Source of the DNA: JANNSX01 sp963741525
GTDB lineage: Bacteria > Pseudomonadota > Alphaproteobacteria > Rhizobiales > Hyphomicrobiaceae
Assembly (NCBI GenBank): GCA_963741525.1
Contig: CAVUIW010000002.1
Location: forward strand, 1 to 64,000
DNA length: 64,000 bases
Reading direction: 5' to 3'
The translations under genes and the position numbers were made by a program. The notes below the pieces were generated by a model. That model did not search any database. It had not been told where the DNA came from and saw only the letters and a list, made by a program, of their open reading frames with translations. How positions within the stretch are numbered: position 1 is the first letter of the stretch; each line of letters begins with the position of its first letter. This document shows, one piece after another, positions 8,129 through 17,792 of the stretch.

Positions 8129-10599
8129 GTCCGCTCGCCGCCCTTCGGCCCCCAGAACACGACCCAGGTCACGAAATCGTCCGTCATTTTCGAGAAACGA
8201 TGCCGGTCATGCGCCGCGACGAACAAGACGTCGCCGGTCTCGACCGGTGTCGTCGATCCCTCGTGCCAGAAGTTGGCGGAGCCCGAGACGACGAAGTAGA
8301 GCTCGTCCTGCTCGTGCGGCGATTGGTTGTCCTCAGCCCTCGGCGCAAACACTTCCACCGACATGGTGCCGTGCCGCATCGCCTCGGCGAAGGGTTCCCC
8401 CGCCGGCCAGATGGAAGTCCTGGTTCCGGGGATGCGCTTGAGAACGTCGCTCAGCGACACCTTCACAATGGGTGTTGCTCCGGCGGATGTCGTTACTGCT
8501 TCGCCGGCCATGCCATTCACTTTCAGTGCGAAGGCATAAGCGAGCGCGGTTTCCTTCAACCGTTCGAAACGGCCGGAAGCGCCGCCGTGGCCCGCATCCA
8601 TGTTGGTTTTCAGGAGCAGAAGATTGTCGTCGGTCTTGAGGTGGCGGAGCTTGGCCGCCCATTTCGCCGGCTCCCAATAAGTGACGCGCGGATCGGTGAG
8701 CCCCGCCATGGCGAGGATGTGCGGATAGGCCTTCGCCTCGACGTTCTCGTAGGGCGCATAGGCGCGGATGGTCTCGTAGTCGGCGGCATTCAGGATCGGA
8801 TTGCCCCATTCTGGCCATTCCGGCGGTGTCAGCGGCAGCGTGTCGTCGAGCATGGTGTTCAAGGCGTCGACGAACGGCACCTCGGCGATGATGCCGAGAA
8901 ACAGATCGGGCGCCATGTTGGCGATGGCGCCCATGAGCAACCCGCCCGCCGACCCGCCATGGCCGACGATGCGCCCGCGCGCGCCGTAGCCGAGCGCCGC
9001 CAGGTGTTCGCCGGCGGCAATGAAATCCTTGAAGGTGTTGATCTTCTTCTCGCGCTTGCCCTGCGTGTACCAGCGATAACCCTTGTCCTTGCCGCCGCGG
9101 ATGTGGGCGATGGCATAGACGAACCCGCGCTCGACGAGGGATAGGCGCGCCGTCGAGAAGCCCGCCGGGATCGTCAGGCCATAGGAGCCATAGCCGTAGA
9201 GCAGCAGCGGCGCCGTACCGTCGATCGGCGTCGAACCCAAGTGCAGGAGCGAGACCGGCACGGTCTCGCCATCCTCCGCCGGGGCCATGATCCGGCGCGT
9301 GACATAGCGCGACGGCTCATGCCCGCTCGGTACCTCCTGGCGCTTCCGCAGACGCCGTTCACGGCTTTCCATGTCGTAGTCGTAGACCTCGGTGGGGGTA
9401 GCGAGGGAGGAGTAGCTGAAGCGCAGGTTGGTCGTGTCGTATTCGTAGCCTTCGGAGGAGCCGAGCGCATAGGCCTCCTCGTCAAAGGCGATGGCGTGCT
9501 CGGCGCCGTCCTTCCAGCGGCGGATGATGATCCGCGGCAGCCCGCCCTCGCGCTCGAGCCTGACCAGGTGGTGTTTGAAGGCCGTGTGGTCGAGGATGAG
9601 GCGGCCGGGCACGTGCTTCTCGATCTCGGTCCAGTTCTCTGGAGAGGGAGCTTCGATCGGCGTCGTGACGATTTTGAAGTCTTCGGCGCCATCGCGGTTG
9701 GTCAGGATGACGAGTCCATCGCCGTGATGGTCGACCTCGTACTCGTGGCCGGGCTCGCGGACTGCCACCACCTTTGGCACAGCCCCGGGCGTCGATGCCT
9801 CGATGAGATAAGCTTCCGACGTCTCGTGATCATGGGTCGAGACGACGAGGAAGCGCCCCGACAGCGTCTTGCCGATGCCGACGAAAAATCCGGGATCGGT
9901 CTCGCGGTAGACGAGCGCGTCGTCGTCGGCCGGCGTGCCGAGTTTGTGGAGGTAGACCGCGAACGGCCGGTGATTGTCGTCGAGGCGGGTGTAGAGGATC
10001 GTCTTGTTGTCGGCTGCCCATGCGAGATTGCCGTTGGTCTCGCCGATCTCGTCGGCGAGATCGCTGCCCGTGGCAATATCGCGAAAGCGGATCGTGTAGA
10101 TTTCGGAGCCTTTTGTGTCGGTCGCATAGGCAATGAGATCGTGATCGGGGGAATGCTCGGCCGCGCCGAGCGAGAAATAGGACAGCCCCCGACCCATGGC
10201 ATCGCCGTCGATCAGCAGCTGATCGGGCGCTGCTTCGTTCCGCCGAGGCTTGCGGCAGAAGCGTCCATACTCGCCACCCGTGACGTAGCTCGTGTAGTAG
10301 GCCCAGTCGCCGTCGGGTGCGGGTACGGTCGAGTCATCCTCCTTGATGCGCGCCTTCATCTCGGCGAAGAGCGTGGCCTGCAGAGCCTCGGTGCCGGCAA
10401 GTGCGGCGGCCGCATAGGCGTTCTCGGCCTCGAGCACGGCGCGGATATCAGCGGGGAGCTTGGCGGGGTCGCGCATCACCTCCTGCCAGTTCTCTGCTTT
10501 GAGCCAGCGGTAGTCGTCGTCCAACACGAAGCCGTGATGGGTCTGTCGCGTCGGCCGCCGCTCGGCGACAGGCGGGGAGGGGTTCGAACCTGCGGTCAC
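8125..10599 (-). CDS. Oligopeptidase B-like S9 peptidase with C-terminal cupin domain
   Basis: Residues about 10-700 match oligopeptidase B/prolyl oligopeptidase: a seven-bladed propeller region, then an alpha/beta hydrolase with the nucleophile serine in GHGGSAGGLLMG and the catalytic histidine in DAGHGGASG. The frame continues without a stop into about 115 residues of cupin (PHEQDELYFVVSG and GDVLFVAAHDRH hold the metal-ligand motifs). Ordinary family members end near 700 residues. The 824-residue length assumes GTG at 10599 (VTAGSNPSP), with GAGG about 8 nt upstream; an ATG at 10665 is possible. A single-base change could have joined two genes, because the +1 frame has a TAA just at the junction. 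Confidence 0.85.
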   Translation of the reverse strand: MTAGSNPSPPVAERRPTRQTHHGFVLDDDYRWLKAENWQEVMRDPAKLPADIRAVLEAENAYAAAALAGTEALQATLFAEMKARIKEDDSTVPAPDGDWAYYTSYVTGGEYGRFCRKPRRNEAAPDQLLIDGDAMGRGLSYFSLGAAEHSPDHDLIAYATDTKGSEIYTIRFRDIATGSDLADEIGETNGNLAWAADNKTILYTRLDDNHRPFAVYLHKLGTPADDDALVYRETDPGFFVGIGKTLSGRFLVVSTHDHETSEAYLIEASTPGAVPKVVAVREPGHEYEVDHHGDGLVILTNRDGAEDFKIVTTPIEAPSPENWTEIEKHVPGRLILDHTAFKHHLVRLEREGGLPRIIIRRWKDGAEHAIAFDEEAYALGSSEGYEYDTTNLRFSYSSLATPTEVYDYDMESRERRLRKRQEVPSGHEPSRYVTRRIMAPAEDGETVPVSLLHLGSTPIDGTAPLLLYGYGSYGLTIPAGFSTARLSLVERGFVYAIAHIRGGKDKGYRWYTQGKREKKINTFKDFIAAGEHLAALGYGARGRIVGHGGSAGGLLMGAIANMAPDLFLGIIAEVPFVDALNTMLDDTLPLTPPEWPEWGNPILNAADYETIRAYAPYENVEAKAYPHILAMAGLTDPRVTYWEPAKWAAKLRHLKTDDNLLLLKTNMDAGHGGASGRFERLKETALAYAFALKVNGMAGEAVTTSAGATPIVKVSLSDVLKRIPGTRTSIWPAGEPFAEAMRHGTMSVEVFAPRAEDNQSPHEQDELYFVVSGSANFWHEGSTTPVETGDVLFVAAHDRHRFSKMTDDFVTWVVFWGPKGGERT

Positions 10600-10772
10600 G
10601 ACGGCATCCTCGATTTGGTGTGGAGCCGGCCGCGCCAGCTCATGTCCAACCAAAGCCGGTCGCAATGTGCGGCGTCAAGGCAGGGAATGGCTGTTCCGCG
10701 CGATCTGCGGCTTGCTTCGCCCGATGCCATCGGCTTCGATGATGGCGACTCGGGTTTCCGAAAGAGAGCCAC

Positions 10773-11978
10773 GTGACCACCGCCACCGCCGACATCGCTT
10801 CGCGCCCGCTGCTGCCGATCCTGGTGGCGCTGAGCGGCGCGCATCTGCTCAACGACGTTATCCAGTCGATGATGCCGGCGATGTACCCGCTCTTCAAGGA
10901 GAGCTACGGGCTGAGCTTCGCGCAGATCGGCATGATCACCATCGCTTTTCAGGTGACCTCGTCGATTCTGCAGCCCGCCATCGGCTACCTGACGGACCGG
11001 CGGCCCTGGCCCTATGCGATGGTGCTAGGCATGGGGGCGACGCTGATCGGGCTGTTGGGCCTCGCCTTCGCGCACAGCTATTCCGTCATACTGCTCTCGG
11101 CGGCTATCGTCGGGCTGGGCTCGGCCGTGTTCCACCCGGAGGCAACGCGCATGGCGCGGCATGCAGCCGCCGGCCAGCAGGGGCTGGCGCAAGGGATTTT
11201 CCAGATCGGCGGCCATGCGGGCTATGCGATCGGTCCGCTGCTGGCTGCCGCCATCGTAGTGCCGCGCGGCCAGGCCAGCCTCAGTCTTCTTTCGATTGTC
11301 GCGCTCGCCGCCATGTTGCTGATGGCCTGGACCGGCCGGCGCTACGCCCAGATGCGGCGCGAGCAGGCCGCTGCGGGGGCTACCGGAGCGGCGATCGGTG
11401 CGAGCGGCCCATCGCTCTCAAGAGGCCGCGTCGTCTTCGCCATGGCCGTCCTGGTCATGCTGCTCTTGTCGAAATACGCCTACACCGCGGCCTTCGCCTC
11501 CTATTACACGTTTTATCTGATCGAGCGCTTCGGTGTTTCGGTGCAGGCCTCACAGGTGCTGCTGTTTCTCTATCTCGTCGTCGGCACGCTCGGCGTGATC
11601 GTGGGCGGTATGGTCGGCGATCGGATCGGCCGCGATCGCGCCATCTGGATCTCGATCCTCGGCACGCTGCCCTTCGCGCTGATGCTGCCCTATGCCGGTC
11701 TGTTCTGGACCGTTGTGCTCTCCATCATCATCAGCTTCATCATCGCGAGCGCCTTCTCCTCGATCCTGATCTTCGCCATCGATCTGGTACCGCACCGCGT
11801 CGGTCTCGTCGGCGGATTGTTCTACGGGCTCGGCTTCGGCCTCGGCGGCATCGCCGCCGGCGTCATCGGAGTGTTGGCCGACAAGATCGGCATCATCGAG
11901 GTGTTCAAACTCTGCGCCTGGCTGCCGGCGTTAGGGCTGCTGGCGATTTTCCTGCCGCGATCGCCGCGCAATCACTGA
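10773..11978 (+). CDS. MFS transporter, fosmidomycin-resistance (Fsr) type
   Basis: This 401-residue inner-membrane protein has about 12 hydrophobic helices. The N-terminal segment LVALSGAHLLNDVIQSMMPAMYP, split here only by reading, and FHPEATRMARHAA are typical of Fsr-like drug exporters. The start is GTG at 10773. It is divergent from the oligopeptidase gene, with about 170 bp between starts that should hold both promoters. The exported compound is not known. The frame is intact. Confidence 0.85.
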   Translation: MTTATADIASRPLLPILVALSGAHLLNDVIQSMMPAMYPLFKESYGLSFAQIGMITIAFQVTSSILQPAIGYLTDRRPWPYAMVLGMGATLIGLLGLAFAHSYSVILLSAAIVGLGSAVFHPEATRMARHAAAGQQGLAQGIFQIGGHAGYAIGPLLAAAIVVPRGQASLSLLSIVALAAMLLMAWTGRRYAQMRREQAAAGATGAAIGASGPSLSRGRVVFAMAVLVMLLLSKYAYTAAFASYYTFYLIERFGVSVQASQVLLFLYLVVGTLGVIVGGMVGDRIGRDRAIWISILGTLPFALMLPYAGLFWTVVLSIIISFIIASAFSSILIFAIDLVPHRVGLVGGLFYGLGFGLGGIAAGVIGVLADKIGIIEVFKLCAWLPALGLLAIFLPRSPRNH

Positions 11979-11983
11979 GGCCG

Positions 11984-12634
11984 TCACACCATGGCGACAG
12001 CGACGATGTGATTGAGCACGTAGTCGGTGCGGATGCTCTTCGCGCCGGCCTCGCGGAGGAGCGTTTCGAGCGATGCGCGGTCGAACAGCCGCACATGTTC
12101 GGGAATGTCGTCGGGCTTGGAGGGCACCGAGACAATGACTGCGCGCCGAGCGAGTTCCACAGCCTCGCGCGCTATCGGCAAGGGATCGGCCTGGTGCTCG
12201 ATCACCTCGAGCGCGGTGACGATATCGAAACTTCTGTCGGCAAGATCGAGCTTGCTGGCATCAGCGTCGATGACCGTGAGCCGGTCGACGCCGCCACGCC
12301 GGACCGCATCGAGATAGACGCGCCGCTTCGGATCGGGCTCGACAGCCGTCACGCAGAGGGCGGGAAAGGCGTCGAGCAGCGGCCACAGAAAGACACCACG
12401 GCCGGTGCCGACATCAAGCAGGTTCTCCGGTGCGAATCCGCGGAGCATTCCGAGCACGGCGCGGACACGCGGCAGCTCCATCGTTCGTTTGAGGCGATGG
12501 AGCTTTAGGCCCTGGGCGCGACCCATGGCCAGGACTTCCGCATCACACTCCAGGGCGGTCGCTTCCGGCAGCATGCCCCGGACGTAGGCAACGGCCAGCG
12601 GCACGTAGAGCCGCCCTGAGGCATTGTCCGCCAT
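11984..12634 (-). CDS. SAM-dependent class I methyltransferase
   Basis: This 216-residue protein has a glycine-rich SAM-binding motif (NLLDVGTGRGVFLWPL) near residue 80, an acidic loop VTAVEPDPKRR, and the post-motif segment FDIVTALEVIEHQADP typical of UbiG-like methyltransferases. The ATG at 12634 (MADNASGRLYVP) overlaps the msrB stop as TGATG, so the 88 upstream codons that are also open were not used. The substrate is unknown. The stop lies 5 nt from the end of the convergent MFS gene. Confidence 0.82.
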   Translation of the reverse strand: MADNASGRLYVPLAVAYVRGMLPEATALECDAEVLAMGRAQGLKLHRLKRTMELPRVRAVLGMLRGFAPENLLDVGTGRGVFLWPLLDAFPALCVTAVEPDPKRRVYLDAVRRGGVDRLTVIDADASKLDLADRSFDIVTALEVIEHQADPLPIAREAVELARRAVIVSVPSKPDDIPEHVRLFDRASLETLLREAGAKSIRTDYVLNHIVAVAMV

Positions 12635-13041
12635 CAGTCTTTGCTGTCCGGCGCGAGCTTCAGGGCGGCACCGTTGATGCAGTAGCGCAAACCCGTCGGT
12701 TTTGGACCATCTGGAAAGACATGCCCCAGATGCGCTTCGCACTTGGCGCAATGCACCTCGGTGCGCCGCATGAAGAAGGCGCGGTCCTCTTTCGCCTCGA
12801 CCGCTTCGGCCGACGCGGGCTCGTAATAGCTCGGCCAGCCGGTGCCTGAATCGAATTTGGCCTTGGAGGAGAACAGCGCCTCGCCGCAGCACACACACAT
12901 GTAGGTGCCGGCCGACTTCTCCTGGTTGTAGGGGTGCGAGAAGGCGCGCTCGGTGCCGTGCTCGCGGGTGACATAGTAGGCTTCCGGTGAGAGCTCGGCC
13001 TTCCAGTCCTTATCCGTCTTGGGGCGCGCGGGGTTGGTCAT
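12634..13041 (-). CDS. msrB: Peptide-methionine (R)-S-oxide reductase
   Basis: MsrB repairs R-methionine sulfoxide in proteins. The 135-residue product has the two zinc CxxC pairs (CVCCGEALF and CAKCEAHLGHVF), the substrate segment DSGTGWPSYYEP, and the catalytic cysteine in GLRYCINGAAL. It is translationally coupled to the downstream methyltransferase. No export signal is visible, so it should act in the cytoplasm. Confidence 0.95.
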   Translation of the reverse strand: MTNPARPKTDKDWKAELSPEAYYVTREHGTERAFSHPYNQEKSAGTYMCVCCGEALFSSKAKFDSGTGWPSYYEPASAEAVEAKEDRAFFMRRTEVHCAKCEAHLGHVFPDGPKPTGLRYCINGAALKLAPDSKD

Positions 13042-13198
13042 GGCTGTCCTCGTGGATGGACCCGTCGTGGACTTATGTAGGCCAGTGACCGCCGATTATC
13101 GAGACCATCCTTGATCACTCCGTCGTGTCCGATTGCTGTTGCGGGCCGAACGCGCGCCAGTATAACACGCGCTCCGGCCGGATCGGGAGGCGCACTCA

Positions 13199-14506
13199 AT
13201 GAGGCGATGGATAACCGCTGGGTTCTTCGTGGCAGTTGTTGCGTTCTTGGCCAGTTCCGCGCCTGCTGCGGCCGCTACGACCGTCGGCGCCATGCCACTC
13301 AATCGCTTGTTCGGCATCCCGATCGAGTTCCTGCTGTTCGCGGCAACGCTGATCGGAGTAGCGCTCTTTCATCACAAGACACTGCAAGTGGCGTTGACCG
13401 GGCTTGCGACAATCATCGCTTACAAGCTTGTTTTTTCGAGCTTTCACGGCGGCACGGGACTTTCGGGCTTGCTCGGTCATTTCGCTCATGAATGGGTGCT
13501 GCTCACAAATCTGCTCCTGCTCCTCACCGGCTTCGGCCTGCTTTCGCGCCATTTCGAAGCGAGCCGCGTTCCCGACGAGATGCCGGCCATTCTGCCTGAC
13601 GACTGGAAGGGTGGTTTCGCACTACTCGCCATCATCTTCGTGCTGTCGGCCTTCCTCGACAACATCGCCGCGGCGATCATCGGGGCGACGATTGCGGGGA
13701 AAGTGTATCGCGACAAAGTTCACATCGGCTATCTAGCCGCCATTGTGGCGGCTTCGAACGCCGGCGGCGCCGGTAGCGTGGTCGGCGACACGACGACGAC
13801 CATGATGTGGATCGCCGGCGTCAGCCCGCTCGACGTCCTGCCCGCCTTCGTCGCCTCCGGAGTGGCGCTCTTCATCTTCGGCATTCCCGCCTCGCTCATG
13901 CAGCATCGCCACCAGCCCATCATGAAGAACATCGAGGGGCGCTTCGAGATCGACTGGGCGCGCGTCGCGATCGTGGTGTTGATCCTTGTTGTTGCCGTCG
14001 CCGCCAACATCTCGACGAACATCGGCGCGCCGGAGCTGGCCGCGTCCCTCCCGATCCTGGGACTTGCCGTCTGGGCGGTGCTGCTCCTGACCAGCGGCTG
14101 GCGCATGCCCGACTGGTCGATCCTGCCGGAGACGGTCAAGGGATCGGTGTTCCTGCTGGCGCTCGTCGCCTCGGCTTCCCTGATGCCGGTCGAGGAGCTG
14201 CCCTCGGCCTCATGGCAGACGGCGTTCGGTCTCGGCTTCGTGTCGGCCGTTTTCGACAATATTCCGCTGACGGCCTTATCGCTCCAGCAGGGCGGCTACG
14301 ATTGGGGCTTGCTCGCCTTCGCGGTCGGCTTCGGCGGCTCGATGATCTGGTTTGGCTCGTCGGCGGGGGTTGCGGTTTCCAATCTCAGGCCCGAGGCCCG
14401 TTCGGTCGGCCTCTGGCTGCGCCACGGCTGGCCGGTGGCGGTGGCCTATGTGATCGGGTTTTTTGCTTACCTATTACTTCTGGACTGGCATCCGGCGCCA
14501 ATATGA
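13199..14506 (+). CDS. NhaD/ArsB-like ion transporter (sodium:proton antiporter type)
   Basis: This 435-residue membrane protein has a cleavable-looking hydrophobic N-terminus (AGFFVAVVAFLASSAPAAAA) and about 11 further helices. The repeated half-site segments LSAFLDNIAAAIIGATIAG and VSAVFDNIPLTALSL are the FxDN motifs of the ion transporter superfamily that includes NhaD and CitM. The glycine-rich stretch NAGGAGSVVGDTTTTMMW fits a substrate loop. The transported ion is inferred only from family resemblance. Confidence 0.8.
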   Translation: MRRWITAGFFVAVVAFLASSAPAAAATTVGAMPLNRLFGIPIEFLLFAATLIGVALFHHKTLQVALTGLATIIAYKLVFSSFHGGTGLSGLLGHFAHEWVLLTNLLLLLTGFGLLSRHFEASRVPDEMPAILPDDWKGGFALLAIIFVLSAFLDNIAAAIIGATIAGKVYRDKVHIGYLAAIVAASNAGGAGSVVGDTTTTMMWIAGVSPLDVLPAFVASGVALFIFGIPASLMQHRHQPIMKNIEGRFEIDWARVAIVVLILVVAVAANISTNIGAPELAASLPILGLAVWAVLLLTSGWRMPDWSILPETVKGSVFLLALVASASLMPVEELPSASWQTAFGLGFVSAVFDNIPLTALSLQQGGYDWGLLAFAVGFGGSMIWFGSSAGVAVSNLRPEARSVGLWLRHGWPVAVAYVIGFFAYLLLLDWHPAPI

Positions 14507-14927
14507 CGCGTGGGGGCTCAACGCCGTGCCGATGTGCTCAGCGTGAAGTATTTGCATAAACAAGGCTGGAGCGTTACTCGGCGGGGTGAAAACGTTTCTA
14601 CTCTGACCAAGTAGGCGGGGTGGGGGGCTGAGATTTTCTGATTTACGTCCCGGCATGTGTTGTCGAATACTCCCATCGGTTTGACTTGGCAGTTGTTAAT
14701 ATTTCTTCCGTCGGCCATTGTACTTCTCAAGCAAACCGACTAGAGAGTCGCGAATTGCTGGATGGATCGACAGCGCACTTACGTCTTCTGCGGGGAAGCC
14801 GGAGGTATCGAGGGAGGCAGTTGAGAGGTTCCGGCGGCGGGCGGCCGGACGTCTCGAAGTCCTTTGGCGGTTTGAGGGGGGCGCTCCATTGGCGCCAGCC
14901 CCGTTTTTCTTGGAGCAGAATAGAACG
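14507..14927. other. Intergenic region upstream of mucR
   Basis: The 421 bp between the transporter and mucR contain no convincing gene. The mucR frame is open back to 14718, but those upstream codons lack MucR homology. The first 200 bp are more AT-rich than the surroundings, as expected for a regulatory region. I could not assign a clear promoter. Confidence 0.5.
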
Positions 14928-15338
14928 ATGGAAAAAGACCTGGATAGCAACGAGATCATCGAGCTCACGGCCGATATCGTATCTGCCTATGTCAGCAACA
15001 ACACGATCGGCGCTTCCGAGCTGCCCCAAATCATCGCCGACGTGCATTCCGCCCTGTCGCGTGTATCGGGCAGCCAGCCGGCGCCGCAGCGCGAGGAGCT
15101 CAAGCCCGCGGTGCCTGTGAAGAAGTCGGTGACGCCCGACTTCATCATCTGCCTCGAGGATGGGAAGAAGTTCAAATCCCTGAAACGTCACATCCGCACC
15201 CACTACGATCTCTCACCCGAGGACTATCGGGAAAAATGGGAGCTGCCGCACGACTATCCGATGGTGGCGCCCAACTATGCCTCGGCGCGTTCCCAACTCG
15301 CCAAGAAGATGGGCCTCGGCCAGCGCCGGCGGCGCTAG
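14928..15338 (+). CDS. MucR/Ros-family transcriptional regulator
   Basis: This 136-residue DNA-binding protein has the MucR N-terminal oligomerisation region (LTADIVSAYVSNNTI) and a Ros-type zinc-finger region, CLEDGKKFKSLKRHIRTH. The position of the second zinc cysteine is Asp, as in many rhizobial MucR proteins. MucR proteins silence AT-rich promoters and control exopolysaccharide, motility and cell cycle genes in Hyphomicrobiales. The ATG at 14928 (MEKDLDSNEI) is chosen because family homology begins there; TTGGAGCAG lies about 12-20 nt upstream. Confidence 0.93.
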   Translation: MEKDLDSNEIIELTADIVSAYVSNNTIGASELPQIIADVHSALSRVSGSQPAPQREELKPAVPVKKSVTPDFIICLEDGKKFKSLKRHIRTHYDLSPEDYREKWELPHDYPMVAPNYASARSQLAKKMGLGQRRRR

Positions 15339-15347
15339 CGCGGTACT

Positions 15348-15674
15348 TCACAGGCGCTCAGCGGTTGCCGCCTCGCCCGGGTTGGCCGCTCGTCCCCGCA
15401 ATTGCTCGAAGGCCCGCCTTCTGCGGACCCGGCAGAGTACCGCCCGCTCGGCCTCGTGCGCGTGGACGAGCGCCCAATGCCGATTGAGGTCGTAGCCCCA
15501 ATGCCGTGACCGTCCCCGCCGGCACTCGGCGCCCGTGGCTTTGGCGAGGCGAGCGACAATGTCCTCGAGATCTTTCTCGCCGAGGCGGGCGATCTCCTCG
15601 GGCCACAGCCCGAGCAGCCGCGGCAGGTCGCGGGTGCGGACATAGTTGGTCAGGCCGGCCGTTCCCGTAGGCAT
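15348..15674 (-). CDS. Conserved hypothetical protein
   Basis: This 108-residue protein starts MPTGTAGLTNYVRTRDLPRL and is rich in Arg and Ala. I do not recognise a named domain. The N-terminal part (YVRTRDLPRLLGLWPEEI) reads as a real, structured protein rather than a shadow frame. It converges on mucR, with a 9-bp gap. No signal peptide or membrane segment is visible. Confidence 0.6.
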   Translation of the reverse strand: MPTGTAGLTNYVRTRDLPRLLGLWPEEIARLGEKDLEDIVARLAKATGAECRRGRSRHWGYDLNRHWALVHAHEAERAVLCRVRRRRAFEQLRGRAANPGEAATAERL

Positions 15675-15692
15675 GACATTACCTCTAGTCTG

Positions 15693-15720
15693 GTTACACG
15701 GCGCGGCCCCTCTGTATAAT
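15693..15720 (+). promoter_or_regulatory. Possible sigma70-type promoter
   Basis: GTTACA (15693-15698) and a perfect TATAAT (15715-15720) are separated by 16 nt. The transcript would run towards the DnaA-like HTH gene with a leader of about 230 nt. The region 15675-15960 holds nothing else that I can identify. Confidence 0.35.
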
Positions 15721-15960
15721 CCTCGCCGATTGACGAATTGTCCGGTTAAATGCGCTCAATTGATTAATCCAAGCGGATGAACAACCCAGGGTTTAAATTA
15801 AATAATTACCATTCTTGCGAGATCTACCCGAAAAGTTATCCCCGCTCAGTTTTGCTCCCGTATCATTCCGTTAGCTGCGCATCGGTTTTTCTGGAATCGG
15901 AACCCAGTCAGGCCGATCGCGGCGCGAGGGAAATGCTGGGACGCGTGGAAGTCAGGCCCT

Positions 15961-16386
15961 ATGCTCAGTGCAACGTACGAAGCCGAGCTCTCAACTCAGA
16001 ACGACCATTTACCAATCGAGCGATCAGCCTACCTGGCGCTCGTCAAGTCCGTCGTCGAAAGCACCGTTACCCGTGTCTTCGGCGTCGAGGAGGACGGGCT
16101 GGCGCTGGCCACCCGGGGCCCATCGGAGGTGGCCTTCGCCCGGCAGGTTGCAATGTATCTGGTGCATGTGGCGGGCGGTCTGACGCTGACCGATGTCGGC
16201 CAGGCATTCGGCCGCGATCGCACGACCGTCGCCTACGCCTGCCTCATCATCGAGGACCGGCGCGACGACACCCGGCTCGACAGGTCCCTCGAATTGATCG
16301 AGGCCATACTCAGGCGCGTGGTTCCACCGGCGGCACGCGAGGTCGAGGAGCGCCGCCGGCCCTATCAGCGCCGGAGCGTCGCATGA
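15961..16386 (+). CDS. Helix-turn-helix protein with DnaA C-terminal-like domain
   Basis: This 141-residue protein contains a DnaA domain IV-like helix-turn-helix: FARQVAMYLVHVAGGLTLTD followed by VGQAFGRDRTTVAYAC. This matches the segment of DnaA that binds DnaA boxes. It lacks the AAA+ domain, so it cannot be an initiator and is more likely a regulator. It overlaps the next gene as ATGA, and the pair (HTH plus DUF6456) is a familiar arrangement in Hyphomicrobiales. Confidence 0.82.
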   Translation: MLSATYEAELSTQNDHLPIERSAYLALVKSVVESTVTRVFGVEEDGLALATRGPSEVAFARQVAMYLVHVAGGLTLTDVGQAFGRDRTTVAYACLIIEDRRDDTRLDRSLELIEAILRRVVPPAAREVEERRRPYQRRSVA

Positions 16387-17241
16387 AGCGGGCGTCCCGG
16401 GCGAAACGGCCCGAGGCGGCGCTGGCACGGCTGTTGAGCGTGCTGGCTCGCCAGAATCAAGCAATCGTGATCGGGGAAGCCGGGATCGAAATGAGACACC
16501 ATGGCGGCGCCGTACCGCCGGAGGTGATCGCCATCGCCGAGCATGCGGGCCTGATCTTAGCCGAGGCCGGCAAGCACCGCATTCTCCCAGCGGGCGCCGC
16601 CTGGTTGCGGCGGCGGTTGTCCGGCGGCGACGGGTTCCAGGACCAGCACCGCGCGCTTGGATCTCGCGCGATCAAGATCGACGGTGTGCGCCACCAATTG
16701 ACGGTCAATCACCTGGAAAGCCCGCTCGCTTGGCTCCGCCAGCGCAAGGACGGGCAAGGCCGCGCGATCATCTCGGAGCCGCAGTTCGAGGCGGGCGAGC
16801 GCTTGCGCGGCGATTTCGAGCACGGCGGTCTATCACCGCGCGTGACGGCAAGCTGGGACGGGCTCTCGGCAACGGAGCGAAGCCGGCGGGGGGCGCCGGG
16901 CGATGCGACGAGCATCCGCGACAACATCACGATCGCGCGGCTGAGGTTCCGCCGTGCCATCGATGCCGTTGGCCCCGAGCTCGCCGGCATCCTCATGGAT
17001 GTCTGCTGCCACCTCGTCGGGCTCGAGGAGTTCGAGCAGAAGCGCGGCTGGCCGGCACGCTCGGCCAAGCTCGTGCTGTCGATGGCGCTGACGAAGTCTC
17101 GCCCGCCACTACGGCCTCATCGCGCCGGCGCGGCCGGCCGGCGGCGCGCGCCCGGACTTCACGCGTTGGGCCGAAGCCGGCTACCGCCCGACGCTCGAGG
17201 CCTGGGGGGAGGGCGGCAAGGCGTCGTCTTCAGGGGAATGA
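16383..17241 (+). pseudogene. DUF6456-domain protein, single frameshift
   Basis: The protein starts MKRASRAKRPEAALARLLSV and contains the DUF6456-like C-terminal region (DNITIARLRFRRAIDAVGPE, MDVCCHLVGLEEFEQKRGWP, LVLSMAL). Near 17093 the frame shifts by one base. The continuation SLARHYGLIAPARPAGGARP and the end WAEAGYRPTLEAWGEGG are read in another frame, to TGA at 17241. One extra A in ACGAAGTCTC explains it. This is the only clear frameshift in the left 27 kb. It may be a consensus error. The function is not known. Confidence 0.7.
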
Positions 17242-17348
17242 TGTGTATTGTGGGAAACAATCTCGTAGGTTGGGTCGACGAAGAAGACCAAATGGCCGCT
17301 AGCGCAGATCCCCGGTGGGCCTTCCCATACGCTCGACCCTATCTACGC

Positions 17349-17792
17349 TCAGCGCCCAACCGCCTCAGCATCCCGCCTGATCCGCGCCACCATGGAGGCC
17401 AGGCCATTCGAGCGCTGGGGCGTGAGTTGCTGGTCCAGCCCCAAGCGCTCGAAGAGCGCATTCGCGTCCGTCGCCAGGATTTCGGCGGTAGGCCGGCCCG
17501 AGTAGAGACGAAGCAGAATGGCGATGAGGCCGCGGACGATATGGGCGTCGCTATCACCCTCGAAGATGAGCATCGATTCCGGTCCCGATCGGTCCACATG
17601 GGTCAGAAGCCAGACCTGGCTGGCGCAGCCGCGTACCTTGTTGGCATCGGTGCGCGCGGCATCGGGCAAGGGGGCAAGCTCACGTCCGAGCTCGATCACA
17701 TAACGATAACGGTCCTCCCAATCGTCGAGGAGGGCAAAATCCTCGACGAGGGACGCAATACCGGCGGGCTCGGTGGCGGCTCGATCGTTCAT
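17349..17792 (-). CDS. sufE: SufE-family Fe-S cluster assembly protein
   Basis: SufE accepts sulfur from the SufS cysteine desulfurase. The 147-residue product has the conserved core DDWEDRYRYVIELGRELAPL and the sulfur-accepting cysteine in NKVRGCASQVWL. The start MNDRAATEPAG at 17792 is preferred over an ATG 12 codons upstream because family homology begins near it. No other suf genes are adjacent. Confidence 0.9.
   Translation of the reverse strand: MNDRAATEPAGIASLVEDFALLDDWEDRYRYVIELGRELAPLPDAARTDANKVRGCASQVWLLTHVDRSGPESMLIFEGDSDAHIVRGLIAILLRLYSGRPTAEILATDANALFERLGLDQQLTPQRSNGLASMVARIRRDAEAVGR

Noticed and set aside
14681..14702. TTGACT and TAATAT before mucR as a promoter
   Set aside because: The boxes are only 10 nt apart, too close for a sigma70 promoter.
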